A DNA stretch of 64,000 bases from 66-474 sp044464225 (GTDB lineage: Bacteria; Pseudomonadota; Gammaproteobacteria; Xanthomonadales; Rhodanobacteraceae): the NCBI GenBank assembly GCA_044464225.1, contig JBIQLN010000003.1, positions 164,742-228,741 of the forward strand, written 5' to 3'. Both the position numbers and the translations under genes were made by a program. The notes under the pieces are model-generated. The model made no database searches. It was not told the origin of the DNA and worked only from the letters and a program-made list of their open reading frames with translations. Shown here one piece after another: positions 35,232 through 43,842 of the stretch. Within the stretch, counting starts at the first letter, position 1, and the number at the start of each line of letters is the position of its first letter.

Positions 35232-35241
35232 TGGGGGACGA

Positions 35242-36210
35242 TCAAAAGCGGAAGATCAGGCAATACATCAGCGCCAAGTTTACGACGAGCAGCACCGCGC
35301 CGGTTTTCCATTGCGCGCGGATCACGTCGTTCTGGTTCGGCAATTCCAGCAACGCGACCGGCACGATGTTGAAGTTGGCGGCCATCGGCGTGAACAGCGT
35401 GCCGCAATACCCGGTGAGCATGCCCAGCGCGCCGAGGATCGCGGGATTCGCGCCGTGCAGGTGGATCAGCAGCGGCAGCCCGACGCCCGCGGTCAGCACC
35501 GGGAACGCGGCGAACGCGTTGCCCATGATCACGGTGAACAGCACCATGCCGAGCCCGTAGGCAACCACGCACGCCAAGGCGCTGTTGACCGGAATCATCA
35601 TCCGCACCAGGTCCGACACCGCGGCGCCGACGCCGGTGGCGGCGAACACCCCGCCCAGTGCAGCGAGGGTCAGCGGCAGCAGTGCGGCCCAGCCGAGCGT
35701 ATCGAGCAGGCGCCGGCCCTCCGCGAGCCCGGCGGATGGCTTGGCCCGCGTCACCCACAGCGCCGCGATCAGCGCGATCACGCAGGCGAGCGCCAGCCCG
35801 GTCAGGGTCATGCGCACCGGGTCGAAAAGCCGCACGCCGCCGATCACGGCATACGCGCCAAACAGCGCGACCAGCAGCGTCACCAGCGGGATCAACACGG
35901 CCGGACCAAACAGGCGGTGGCCGAGGCGCCTGGCGTCGGCTTCGCGTTCGGACGCGTCGCGCTCCACGAGTTGTCCGCGCTTCATCCGGGGCGACAGCAC
36001 CGCCAGGGCGATCACGCCGGCGCCGGCCAGTTGCGCGGGCAGGGGATGGTGCGCGGCGGTGGCGTCGAGCACGTACTTGCCGCCGCCCACCAATACCGCC
36101 AGCACCAGCCAGAAACCGGCGTGCGACCAGCGCCGCTCGCGCAGGTTCAGCCACGCCGCCCCGGCAAGGAACAACGCGATCAGCAAGTAGGCGTGTTCGA
36201 TCTTCAGCAC
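35242..36210 (-). CDS. DUF979 membrane protein (candidate 5-oxoproline permease half)
   Basis: The 322-residue protein has about nine hydrophobic segments. It matches DUF979: AYLLIALFLAGAAWLNLRERRWSHAGFW, ATGVGAAVSDLVRMMIPVNSALACVVAYGLGMVLFTVIMGNAFAAFPVLTAGVG and MLTGYCGTLFTPMAANFNIVP. It overlaps the DUF969 gene by 7 bp, and these two are nearly always adjacent, suggesting one transporter. Position between pcp and pxpA suggests uptake of 5-oxoproline or a related peptide; this is inferred. It is an inner-membrane protein. Confidence 0.85.
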   Translation of the reverse strand: MLKIEHAYLLIALFLAGAAWLNLRERRWSHAGFWLVLAVLVGGGKYVLDATAAHHPLPAQLAGAGVIALAVLSPRMKRGQLVERDASEREADARRLGHRLFGPAVLIPLVTLLVALFGAYAVIGGVRLFDPVRMTLTGLALACVIALIAALWVTRAKPSAGLAEGRRLLDTLGWAALLPLTLAALGGVFAATGVGAAVSDLVRMMIPVNSALACVVAYGLGMVLFTVIMGNAFAAFPVLTAGVGLPLLIHLHGANPAILGALGMLTGYCGTLFTPMAANFNIVPVALLELPNQNDVIRAQWKTGAVLLVVNLALMYCLIFRF

Positions 36211-36938
36211 CGTTCGGAATTTTCCCCGTCACCGGACCGCAGTGTTGGCACCGTGGTGCCCGACCTGCCGGCCATCCGTCGTGCGAACAGCACCGTGCGG
36301 ATCGCGTGGATCACGAACGCTGCGATCGCGGTCGGCAGCGCCCACAAGGCGATCTGCAGCGGCTCCAGTTCGATGCCGTGCTGCGAATAGAAGCCCTGGA
36401 TCAGCAGCACCGCACCCAGCGCGATGAAGACATCCTCGCCGAAGAACAGCCCTATGTTGTCGGTGGCGGCGCTGAACGCGCGCACGTCGTTGCGTTCCTT
36501 TTCGTCCAGCGGTTTGCCGCGTTGCTCCGCTGCGGCTTCCGCCATCGGCGCCAGCAGCGGACGCACCGTCTGCGCCTGGCCCGCGACATTGGTAAGCCCC
36601 AGCATCGACAGGATCTGCCGGAGCCCGAGATAGGCGATCAGCAGCCGCGAAAGCGTCATGCCGCGCAGCGCGGAAATCCAGTTGCGCGCGTGCTCGCGCA
36701 AGCCCGCGCGTTCCAGTACGCCGATCGCTGGCAACGTCAACACGAACAGCAACAGTGCACGTTCGGACACGAAGCTGTTGCCGATCAGCGCCAGGATGTC
36801 GCCGATGGATTTGCCGGCCGCGAGGCCGCTGACGATGCCGGCAAGCACGACCACCGGCACCGGATTGAAGCGCAACGCGAAGCCGACGACGACGACCAGC
36901 ACGCCCAGCAACGGCAGCCAGTGGAGCAGGGCGGTCAT
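36204..36938 (-). CDS. DUF969 membrane protein (candidate 5-oxoproline permease half)
   Basis: The 244-residue membrane protein has hydrophobic helices (LHWLPLLGVLVVVVGFAL, VVVLAGIVSGLAAG, LLLFVLTLPAIGVLERAG) and the DUF969 block VAGQAQTVRPLLAPMAEAAA, AFSAATDNIGLFFGEDVFIALGAVLLIQGF. ATG at 36938 gives a typical length. It is 19 bp after the pxpA stop and overlaps DUF979, so transcription and translation are linked. DUF969/DUF979 pairs occur repeatedly in pxpABC clusters, which supports the transporter assignment. Confidence 0.85.
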   Translation of the reverse strand: MTALLHWLPLLGVLVVVVGFALRFNPVPVVVLAGIVSGLAAGKSIGDILALIGNSFVSERALLLFVLTLPAIGVLERAGLREHARNWISALRGMTLSRLLIAYLGLRQILSMLGLTNVAGQAQTVRPLLAPMAEAAAEQRGKPLDEKERNDVRAFSAATDNIGLFFGEDVFIALGAVLLIQGFYSQHGIELEPLQIALWALPTAIAAFVIHAIRTVLFARRMAGRSGTTVPTLRSGDGENSERC

Positions 36939-36957
36939 GGCGAGGGCGATCGATGGA

Positions 36958-37725
36958 TCATGCGGGACGTTCCGCCGCGACGATTCGCATGCCCGCGTCT
37001 TCCAGGGCGCGTCGCAAACGCTCGGCGAATTGGGCGGCATGGGCGCGATCACCGTGTACGCACAAGGTGTCGGCTTCGATGCGCACCGCCTCGCCATTGC
37101 GCGTCAACGCCTCGCCGCGCGTGGCGATCGACACGGCCTGCGCGACGGCTGCATCGATGTCCTCGATGACGGCACCGGGTTCCGACCGCGGCGTCAGCGA
37201 ACCGTCCGTGCGATAACGGCGGTCGCAGAAGGCCTCGCGCTGGATGGCCAGCCCCGCGTTGCGGCCGGCATCGACCAGCGCGCTGCCGGCGAGCCCCACC
37301 AGGATCAGCAATGGATCGAAATCGCGTACGGCGGTGGCGATCGCATCGGCCAGCGCCGGGTCGCGCGCGGCCATGTTGTACAGCGCGCCATGCGGCTTGA
37401 CGTGGTGCAGTTGCGTACCTGCCGCCCGCGCCAATGCATGCAATGCACCCAATTGATACAGCGTCTGCGCATGCACCTCGTCGGGCGCGATCTTCATTTC
37501 ACGCCGGCCGAAGCCTTGCAGGTCGGGCAGGGATGGATGCGCGCCGATCGCCACGCCATGCTGCGTGCACAAGGCAATCGTCGCACGCATGGTGACCGGG
37601 TCGCCGGCGTGGAATCCGCAGGCGATGTTCGCCGACGTGATCCAAGGCATCACCCCGGCGTCGTCGCCCGTGCGCCAGGCGCCGAAGGATTCACCGAGGT
37701 CCGCGTTGAGATCGATGCGATTCAT
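36958..37725 (-). CDS. pxpA: 5-oxoprolinase subunit A (LamB/YcsF family)
   Basis: The 255-residue protein matches the LamB/YcsF TIM-barrel family: DLNADLGESFGAWRTGDDAGVMPWITSANIACGFHAGDP, GAHPSLPDLQGFGRREM and LHHVKPHGALYNMAARDP. PxpA with PxpB and PxpC forms the ATP-dependent prokaryotic 5-oxoprolinase that opens 5-oxoproline to glutamate (Niehaus and co-workers, 2017). It overlaps the pxpC stop as ATGA at 37722-37725. Gene order here is pxpB, pxpC, pxpA, as transcribed. Confidence 0.94.
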   Translation of the reverse strand: MNRIDLNADLGESFGAWRTGDDAGVMPWITSANIACGFHAGDPVTMRATIALCTQHGVAIGAHPSLPDLQGFGRREMKIAPDEVHAQTLYQLGALHALARAAGTQLHHVKPHGALYNMAARDPALADAIATAVRDFDPLLILVGLAGSALVDAGRNAGLAIQREAFCDRRYRTDGSLTPRSEPGAVIEDIDAAVAQAVSIATRGEALTRNGEAVRIEADTLCVHGDRAHAAQFAERLRRALEDAGMRIVAAERPA

Positions 37726-38684
37726 GGGGCAAGCCGGGCGGCGATGCTGGCGAGGAGGGCCTCAAGGGTGCGGCCGCGTTCGCGCAACGCATGCAGCGCC
37801 TCCGGGAAGGTGCAAGGCATGAAGCGTAGCGCATCACCGGGCCGAAGTTGCGCGAGACGCGGCAGGTCCACCGCGGCGATCTGGCCGATGCGCGGATAAC
37901 CGCCACTGACGGGGCACTCGGGTCCGAACGCGATCGGCTGGCCGGACGGCGGCAGTTGCAGCACGCCGGGCACGCAACCCTCGCTGGTCATTTCGACGTG
38001 CGCGAGTTCGAGTGACGGACCGTCCAGGCGCAGCCCCGTGCGATTCGAATCGGGATGCACCCGGAATGCTTCGGAAAACAGCGATTCCCGCGAGGCTGCC
38101 GCCAGCGCGTCGAGATGCCTGCCAGGCAGCAGGCGCAGCGGCTGCCGGGAGTCCAGAGTGGACCACGGGCGCGGATCGATCCACCAGGTGCCCCGTGCGT
38201 GGACATCCCCGGCTGCCCCGCTTGTGGCGAGCGGCAGAACGTCGCCAGCGCGCAGCGCGCGCCCGGCATGCGGCCCCAGCTTCGCATTGACGTCGACGCT
38301 GCGGCTGCCCAGCACCGGCGCCACATCGAAGCCACCGCGCACCGCGAGATAACTGCGGCAACCTGTGCGCATCGCGCCCAACTCGATCGTGGCACCCGAC
38401 GGTACCTGCACCGGTGCCCACATCGGTCGTTCGACGTCGTCGATGCGAAACGGAACCGGCGCACCGGTCACCGCGATGCATGTGGCGTCGCGAACCCGCA
38501 GGCAAGGACCCGACAGGGTGATTTCCAGGGCACACGCTTCATCCCGGTTGCCGCAAAGCGCGTTCGCGATCCGCCGCGCGGGTGCGTCGAATGCGCCCGA
38601 GCGGCCAATGCCGAGGTGCGCATAGCCGGGCCGCCCCGCATCCTGAAAGGTGGTCAACAGTCCCGGCTTGATCACTTCCATCAC
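37722..38684 (-). CDS. pxpC: 5-oxoprolinase subunit C (KipA-like)
   Basis: The 320-residue protein has the biotin-dependent carboxyltransferase-like (KipA/AHS2) fold: KPGLLTTFQDAGRPGYAHLGIGRSGAFD, NALCGNRDEACALEITLSGP, YLAVRGGFDVAPVLGSRS and PVSGGYPRIGQIAAVDLPRLAQL. It is subunit C of 5-oxoprolinase. ATG at 38684 overlaps the pxpB stop (ATGA). No biotin-attachment Lys is present, as expected for this family. Confidence 0.92.
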   Translation of the reverse strand: MMEVIKPGLLTTFQDAGRPGYAHLGIGRSGAFDAPARRIANALCGNRDEACALEITLSGPCLRVRDATCIAVTGAPVPFRIDDVERPMWAPVQVPSGATIELGAMRTGCRSYLAVRGGFDVAPVLGSRSVDVNAKLGPHAGRALRAGDVLPLATSGAAGDVHARGTWWIDPRPWSTLDSRQPLRLLPGRHLDALAAASRESLFSEAFRVHPDSNRTGLRLDGPSLELAHVEMTSEGCVPGVLQLPPSGQPIAFGPECPVSGGYPRIGQIAAVDLPRLAQLRPGDALRFMPCTFPEALHALRERGRTLEALLASIAARLAP

Positions 38685-39394
38685 GCGCCGCGCTCCGCGA
38701 GTCGCCGGAACTCATCCTCGCTGATGGCCCGGAAGCGGACGCGATCGCCCGGCGCGAGCAGGCACGGTGGCTCGCGGTCCGGGTCGAACAGCGCAAGCGG
38801 CGTTCGACCGATCAGGTTCCAGCCGCCCGGCAATTCGCGCGGATAGATGCCGGTCTGCGCGCCGCCGATGGCGACAGAGCCTGCCGGCACGCGCGTGCGT
38901 GGATGGGCGCGGCGCGGCGCGTGGAGCGCCGGGTCCATGCCCAGCAGGTAGGCAAAGCCTGGCGCGAAACCGAGCATGGCGACGGTGTATTCGGCGGCCG
39001 CGTGGCGGGCGGCGACTTCGCCGGGTGTCGCGCCCGCACGTTGCGCGATTGCGTCGAGGTCCGGGCCGAACCCGCCGCCATAGCAAACCGGAATTTCCGC
39101 GTGTTGCGCGGGCGACCCGGCCAGGGTTGTTGCTCCCGATGCGTGGTCGCGGGAAAAGGCGTCGTGCAGCACTTTCGAGATGGCTTCCGGCAGTGCATCG
39201 ACGCCACGGAAGCGTGAATCGAACCGCACCAGCAGCGTCGCGTAGGCAGGCGCGACGTCGACGATACCTGGGAGATTCGCGGCCCGGATCGCGCGGGCCG
39301 CCCCGTGCACGCGGGCGTTGAGGGTTGCATCGATGGCATCGCCGAAGCGGAGCAGCAGGGCGTCTTCGGCGAGCGGCTCGATCGCGAAATCCAT
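38681..39394 (-). CDS. pxpB: 5-oxoprolinase subunit B (KipI-like)
   Basis: The 237-residue protein has the allophanate-hydrolase subunit 1 (KipI/AHS1) fold: FAIEPLAEDALLLRFGD, IPVCYGGGFGPDLDAIAQRAG, MLGFAPGFAYLLGMDPALHAPRRAHPRTRVPAGSVAIGGAQTGIYPRELPGGWNLIGRTPL. It is subunit B of 5-oxoprolinase. ATG at 39394 lies 2 bases after the HIT gene stop; a GTG at 39400 is possible. The stop overlaps pxpC by 4 bp. Confidence 0.93.
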   Translation of the reverse strand: MDFAIEPLAEDALLLRFGDAIDATLNARVHGAARAIRAANLPGIVDVAPAYATLLVRFDSRFRGVDALPEAISKVLHDAFSRDHASGATTLAGSPAQHAEIPVCYGGGFGPDLDAIAQRAGATPGEVAARHAAAEYTVAMLGFAPGFAYLLGMDPALHAPRRAHPRTRVPAGSVAIGGAQTGIYPRELPGGWNLIGRTPLALFDPDREPPCLLAPGDRVRFRAISEDEFRRLAERGA

Positions 39395-39396
39395 GA

Positions 39397-39816
39397 TCAC
39401 GACGCCGAGCGCAAGCGCGCGATCAACCCATCACGCGCTTCCGGCGCGTAACGTTGCGCCGGTCCATGCCCCCACACCGGTCCCGGCCATGCCGGGTCGG
39501 CTTCGCGTCGCGCCACCACGTGCACGTGCAACTGGCGCACGATGTTGCCGAGCGCGCCGACGTTGATCTTGTCGCACCCGGTGACGCCGCGCAGCGCTTC
39601 CATGGCGCGCCGGATTTCATGCATCAGCCGCGCGTTGTCGGTCTCGTCCAGGTCATCCAGTTCGACCCGTCCCGCGCGGCGCGGCACCAGCACCAGCCAC
39701 GGAAACCTGGCGTCGTCCATCAACAGCACGCGGCACAGTTGCCAATCGGAGACGAACGCCGTGTCGTGCGCCAGGCGCGGGTCGAGTTCGAAACCCGTTG
39801 CGCGTGCCTCGCTCAT
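39397..39816 (-). CDS. HIT-family protein
   Basis: The 139-residue protein carries the histidine-triad nucleotide-binding motif QLHVHVVARRE (HxHxH-type, with the third His replaced near ARRE), and RFPWLVLVPRRAG at the nucleotide site. HIT proteins hydrolyse AMP or ADP conjugates. It is co-transcribed with the hydrolase upstream (ATGA overlap at 39813-39816) and pxpB downstream, an unusual partner for an oxoprolinase cluster. Function in this context is unknown. Confidence 0.82.
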   Translation of the reverse strand: MSEARATGFELDPRLAHDTAFVSDWQLCRVLLMDDARFPWLVLVPRRAGRVELDDLDETDNARLMHEIRRAMEALRGVTGCDKINVGALGNIVRQLHVHVVARREADPAWPGPVWGHGPAQRYAPEARDGLIARLRSAS

Positions 39817-40490
39817 GCGCCGCCCGCGAGATGCCGCTCGAAGAACGCCAGCGTCCGTTGCCAGGCGAGCTTTGCAGCGGCTTCGTCGTAGTGGGTGGGG
39901 TCGACGTCGCGATTGAAGGCGTGCCCTGCGCCTTCGTACACGTACACCGGCGCATCCGGCCAGGCCTTGCGGTGCTTCTCGATCGCCTCGGCCGTGATCG
40001 ATCGATCGTTCGCTCCGAAGTGGAACATCACCGGCGCCCGAAGGGGCTGGTCGAGATATCCGGTGTTGCGCGCGCCGTAGTAGCTCACCGCCGGCATGCC
40101 GAGCCGCAGCGCGCCCAGCAATGCCACCGTGCCGCCCCAGCAATAGCCGACCACGCCGACTCTGCCGGAAGACTGGATGGATTCGGCGGCGCTGGCGACC
40201 GCTTCGGCGGCGCGGTCGAGGCCCACGTCCATGGCCAGTTCCTTGCCGCGTTCCATCCCCGCCTTGTCATAGCCGAGTTCGACGTCGTTCTCCACGTAGT
40301 CGAAGAATGCCGGCGCGACGGCGGTGTAACCGGCTTCCGCGAAGCGATCGGCCACGCTGCGGATGTGTGGCGTGACGCCGAAGATTTCCTGCACCACCAC
40401 GACGCCGCCCCTGGGCTGGCCTGCGGGTTTTGCGAGGTAGGCGCCGATGCAGTGGGTGCCGGCGGTCATGAGGTTGATGCGTTCGCCCAT
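39813..40490 (-). CDS. Dienelactone-hydrolase-family protein
   Basis: The 225-residue alpha/beta hydrolase has the DLH features: VVVVQEIFGVTPHIRSVADRFAEAGYTAVAPAFFDY, catalytic Cys in VVGYCWGGTVALL, Asp in HFGANDRSITAE and His in GAGHAFNRDVDP. It hydrolyses a lactone or ester in the cytoplasm; the substrate is unknown. It is the first gene of the eight-gene 5-oxoproline operon and overlaps the HIT gene by 4 bp. ATG at 40490 is preceded by AGAATCCCC with no strong ribosome site. Confidence 0.87.
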   Translation of the reverse strand: MGERINLMTAGTHCIGAYLAKPAGQPRGGVVVVQEIFGVTPHIRSVADRFAEAGYTAVAPAFFDYVENDVELGYDKAGMERGKELAMDVGLDRAAEAVASAAESIQSSGRVGVVGYCWGGTVALLGALRLGMPAVSYYGARNTGYLDQPLRAPVMFHFGANDRSITAEAIEKHRKAWPDAPVYVYEGAGHAFNRDVDPTHYDEAAAKLAWQRTLAFFERHLAGGA

Positions 40491-40615
40491 GGGGATTCTC
40501 CGGAAGGGGGTGATCCGGTCAGCGTACTACGCAGAAACGATTCTTGAGAGGCCGTGCCCGGCCGCGAGCGCCGGGTCCCGCTAAAATCGAGGGTTCCCCT
40601 GATCGCTGCTGCCAC

Positions 40616-41935
40616 ATGCCCGCATCGTCCCCGAAAATCGGTTTCGTCAGCCTCGGCTGCCCCAAGGCGCTGGTCGATTCCGAGCGCATCCTGACCCAGT
40701 TGAAGGCCGAGGGTTACGACATCGTGCCGCGCTACGACAAGGCCAACGCGGTGATCGTCAACACCTGCGGTTTCATCGACGCGGCGGTGCAGGAATCGCT
40801 GGACGCGATCGGCGAGGCGCTGCACGAAAACGGCAAGGTGATCGTCACGGGATGCCTCGGCAAGCGCGACGCGCTGATCCGCGAAGCCTATCCCGACGTG
40901 CTGGCGATCACCGGCCCGCAGGATTACGCCAATGTCATGGGCGCGGTGCACAAAGCGTTGCCGAAACCGCACGACCCGTTCGTCGACCTGGTGCCGGACA
41001 CCGGCATCAAGCTGACGCCGAAGCACTATGCATACCTCAAGATTTCCGAAGGCTGCAATCACCGCTGCACGTTCTGCATCATTCCGTCGATGCGTGGCAA
41101 CCTCGTTTCGCGCCCGGTCGACGAGGTGCTGGCCGAAGCCGAGAAACTGGTGCGGTCAGGCGTGAGGGAACTGCTGGTGATCTCCCAGGACACCAGCGCG
41201 TATGGCGTCGATGTGCGCTATGCCGAACGCGCCTGGCGCGGCAATCCGTATCGGACGCGCATGACCGACCTGTGCCGCGGGCTGGGCGAGCTCGGTGCGT
41301 GGGTGCGCCTGCATTACGTGTACCCGTATCCGCACGTGGACGACGTGATCCCGCTGATGGCGGAAGGGAAGATCCTTCCGTACCTCGACATCCCGTTCCA
41401 GCACGCCAGTCCGCGCATCCTCAAATTGATGAAGCGCCCCGGCAACATCGAGAAGACGCTGGATCGCATCCAGGCGTGGCGAAAGGCGTGTCCGGACCTC
41501 ACCATCCGCAGCACCTTCATCGTTGGCTTCCCCGGCGAAACCGACGCCGAGTTCGAGGAGCTGCTGGATTTCCTCGGCGAAGCGCAGCTCGATCGCGTGG
41601 GTGCGTTCGCCTATTCGCCGGTCGGCGGCGCCAGGGCCAACGAGCTGCCCGATCCGGTGCCGGAAGAACTGAAGGAAGACCGGCTCGAACGCTTCATGGA
41701 CGTGCAGGCCGGAATTTCCGCCGCCAAGTTGCAGAAGAAGATCGGCCGCACCTTGAAGGTGCTGGTCGACGAGGTGGACAACGAAGGCGCCGTCGCCCGC
41801 TCGATGGCCGACGCGCCCGAAATCGACGGCGTGGTACGCATCGCCGATGGCGCGTCATTGAAACCGGGCCAGTTCGCCGAGGTGCGGGTGACTGGTGTCG
41901 GCGCGCACGATCTGGACGCCGTCGTGGTTGCCTGA
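40616..41935 (+). CDS. rimO: Ribosomal protein S12 methylthiotransferase
   Basis: The 439-residue radical-SAM enzyme has an N-terminal MTTase domain with cysteines in SLGCPKALVDSE, NTCGFID and TGCLGKRD, the radical SAM motif CNHRCTFC (Cys147, Cys151 and Cys154) and a C-terminal TRAM domain. It adds a methylthio group to Asp89 of ribosomal protein S12. TAAAAT at 40582-40587 may be part of its promoter. ATG at 40616 was chosen because the family start is there; a longer frame upstream lacks similarity. Confidence 0.96.
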   Translation: MPASSPKIGFVSLGCPKALVDSERILTQLKAEGYDIVPRYDKANAVIVNTCGFIDAAVQESLDAIGEALHENGKVIVTGCLGKRDALIREAYPDVLAITGPQDYANVMGAVHKALPKPHDPFVDLVPDTGIKLTPKHYAYLKISEGCNHRCTFCIIPSMRGNLVSRPVDEVLAEAEKLVRSGVRELLVISQDTSAYGVDVRYAERAWRGNPYRTRMTDLCRGLGELGAWVRLHYVYPYPHVDDVIPLMAEGKILPYLDIPFQHASPRILKLMKRPGNIEKTLDRIQAWRKACPDLTIRSTFIVGFPGETDAEFEELLDFLGEAQLDRVGAFAYSPVGGARANELPDPVPEELKEDRLERFMDVQAGISAAKLQKKIGRTLKVLVDEVDNEGAVARSMADAPEIDGVVRIADGASLKPGQFAEVRVTGVGAHDLDAVVVA

Positions 41936-42026
41936 ATCGAATCTTTCACGGCCGTCAGGATCGTGCGCGGTGTGTCCTGGGAAGCGGCGGGCCGCTCCCG
42001 TGCCTGCGGGCGGGGTGCGCGACCAG

Positions 42027-43154
42027 CTAGTGCGCGGGTGCGCTGTAGAAAGTCGTCGTCTCGGCGGTTCCGGCCTCATGCGTCACATCCCCGTTGGCCA
42101 CGGAATACACCGAACCGTCGGGAGCATCCTGGATCGTTCGCTGGTCGTCGCGATACACCGTGTCCCAGGCATGCTTGGCATTTTTCGCAAGCTGCGGCTG
42201 CTGCTGGTTGAGATCCAGGGCCAGCATCCGGGCCGTTTGGCTTCCGCCTTCGGCGATGAACCCCTTCAGCGAAGCGGCATCGTGCGATTGCCACTGCTCG
42301 ACGAAGCGGGTGGCGCGCTCGTCCGGATTCCACATCGGGGATGCAATCTGCTTCAGCCTGGCCTCATGTTGCCATTGCTCGTCCCGGATCTTCTCGCGCA
42401 GCTTTGCATTGGCGGGGTCGTACGGATCGGCGGCATTGGTTTTCGCGATTTGCTGATCGATGCCGAGCTTCGCGTAGCGCGCATTTTCCCGCGCTTCCAT
42501 CCGCTTTTGCACATCCGCCGTTTTTTCCGGCATGTGCAGCAACGCCGATTGGTAGGTGAAATGGTTCTTGTAGACCGGGGTATTTGCCCAGCCCGGGCTC
42601 TGTTCGTTCAAATAAAGGTCGGCCTCGGTGGTGACCTGCAAGCCGGAGAAATCGGGCGTCATCGAGTAGCGCGTATGCAGGATCAGCCACGCCGAGCCTG
42701 CAGGCGCGTTCGCCGGAAGCACGTCCCGGTCCTTGGCAGGGGTGTCGACGGCCCGCCAGTCCGTCACGCGTACCGGCAACGCGGCAAGTTGCCGGTGCAG
42801 ATTTCCGCGAAGCGCATCGCGGCCATCGTAATGGCCGAGGGTGGCAAGCAGTGGCGCGATGTGCTTTTCGGCAAAGACCTTCGCTTCATGGTCGGCCTCG
42901 GCGGCGACAAGGGCACTGCCGAGCGCACCGCCGATGATGGCGGCCGGCGCGACGGCGCCGATTGGCACGGCATTCACGTAGAGATTGTTGTGTTGCGCCT
43001 CGAGTTTGTCCTGGTCGATTACCGAAACCACGTGCAGATCGTGGATGGCTGCAAGCTGGTTGCCGCTCGCATGCCTCGCCGTGTACGTCTGGGTGGCGCA
43101 TCCCGCGAGCAACAACAGGCCGCACGCGAGCGCGGCATTGCGCAAATCGTTCAT
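42027..43154 (-). CDS. Large envelope lipoprotein, unknown function
   Basis: The 375-residue protein begins MNDLRNAALACGLLLLAGC, a lipoprotein signal with lipobox LAGC at Cys19. After it come VPIGAVAPAAIIGGALGSALVAAEADHEAK (glycine-rich, membrane-associating) and WLILHTRYSMTPDFSGLQVTTEADLYLNE. No named family is recognised, but exported lipoproteins with this glycine-rich block occur in related genomes. AGGGGG precedes ATG 43154 by 8 bases. It is transcribed away from a 14-bp perfect inverted repeat. Confidence 0.65.
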   Translation of the reverse strand: MNDLRNAALACGLLLLAGCATQTYTARHASGNQLAAIHDLHVVSVIDQDKLEAQHNNLYVNAVPIGAVAPAAIIGGALGSALVAAEADHEAKVFAEKHIAPLLATLGHYDGRDALRGNLHRQLAALPVRVTDWRAVDTPAKDRDVLPANAPAGSAWLILHTRYSMTPDFSGLQVTTEADLYLNEQSPGWANTPVYKNHFTYQSALLHMPEKTADVQKRMEARENARYAKLGIDQQIAKTNAADPYDPANAKLREKIRDEQWQHEARLKQIASPMWNPDERATRFVEQWQSHDAASLKGFIAEGGSQTARMLALDLNQQQPQLAKNAKHAWDTVYRDDQRTIQDAPDGSVYSVANGDVTHEAGTAETTTFYSAPAH

Positions 43155-43206
43155 GAAATTCCCCCTGCCGGATTGGTGTGCAACGAACTGACCCTCGCGG
43201 CATGCC

Positions 43207-43241
43207 GCCACCATCACCGGACAAAACCCGGTGATGGTGGC
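43207..43241. repeat. 14-bp perfect inverted repeat
   Basis: GCCACCATCACCGG at 43207-43220 and CCGGTGATGGTGGC at 43228-43241 pair perfectly around the 7-base loop ACAAAAC. It lies 53 bp upstream of the lipoprotein start and 100 bp after the greB stop. No T-run follows on either strand, so it is either a leader hairpin, an operator or a terminator of a nonstandard type. Confidence 0.6.
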
Positions 43242-43340
43242 CTGCCCCGCGAGCCCCGCGCGGAAAATATCACGGCGGAAAGCCGACCGGCGGGTTTTGC
43301 CACACTGTTTTTTTCCGGCACCGCGGATCGACGCCCGTGC

Positions 43341-43841
43341 TCACTCGTAGCTTACGCAGGCGACCACGAACCGCGTTTTCCCGCCCGGCAGTTCGGCTTC
43401 GAACTCCTCGTCGATGCGTTTCTTCAGCACCGCGCGTGCCAGCGGCGAATCCACGCTGATCCAGCCCTTTTTTGCATCGGTTTCGTCCGGACCGACGATG
43501 CGGTACCTGTGCGTTTCGCCGCTGTCCGTATTTTCGATCTCGATGGTTGCGCCGAAGAACACGGCGTTGCGGTTGGCCGGCAAGCCCTCGGCGACTTTCA
43601 GTGATGGAATGCGCTTGGACAAATAGCGCACGCGCCGGTCGATTTCGCCAAGCTGTTTCTTCCGGTAGGTGTACTCGGCGTTCTCGGAGCGGTCGCCTTC
43701 CGCGGCCGCGGCGGCGAGCGCCTTGACGACTTCCGGGCGCAACTCGCGCCACAAGTGGTCGAGCTCCGTCTTCAGCGCGTCGAAGCCCGCGCGCGTGATG
43801 ATCGCGGTGGAGCGGGGCGGGGGTGGTCGCCAGCGGCCCAT
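43341..43841 (-). CDS. greB: Transcription elongation factor GreB
   Basis: The 166-residue protein has the Gre coiled-coil N-terminal domain (ITRAGFDALKTELDHLWRELRPEVVKAL, EGDRSENAEYTYRKKQLGEIDRRVRYLSKRI) and the C-terminal globular FKBP-like domain (GATIEIENTDSGETHRYRIVGPDE, WISVDSPLARAVLKKRI). The YRKKQLGEIDRRVRYL block is of GreB type. It stimulates transcript cleavage in backtracked RNA polymerase. It lies 1 base after the membrane-protein gene and ends the three-gene operon. Confidence 0.92.
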   Translation of the reverse strand: MGRWRPPPPRSTAIITRAGFDALKTELDHLWRELRPEVVKALAAAAAEGDRSENAEYTYRKKQLGEIDRRVRYLSKRIPSLKVAEGLPANRNAVFFGATIEIENTDSGETHRYRIVGPDETDAKKGWISVDSPLARAVLKKRIDEEFEAELPGGKTRFVVACVSYE

Positions 43842-43842
43842 C

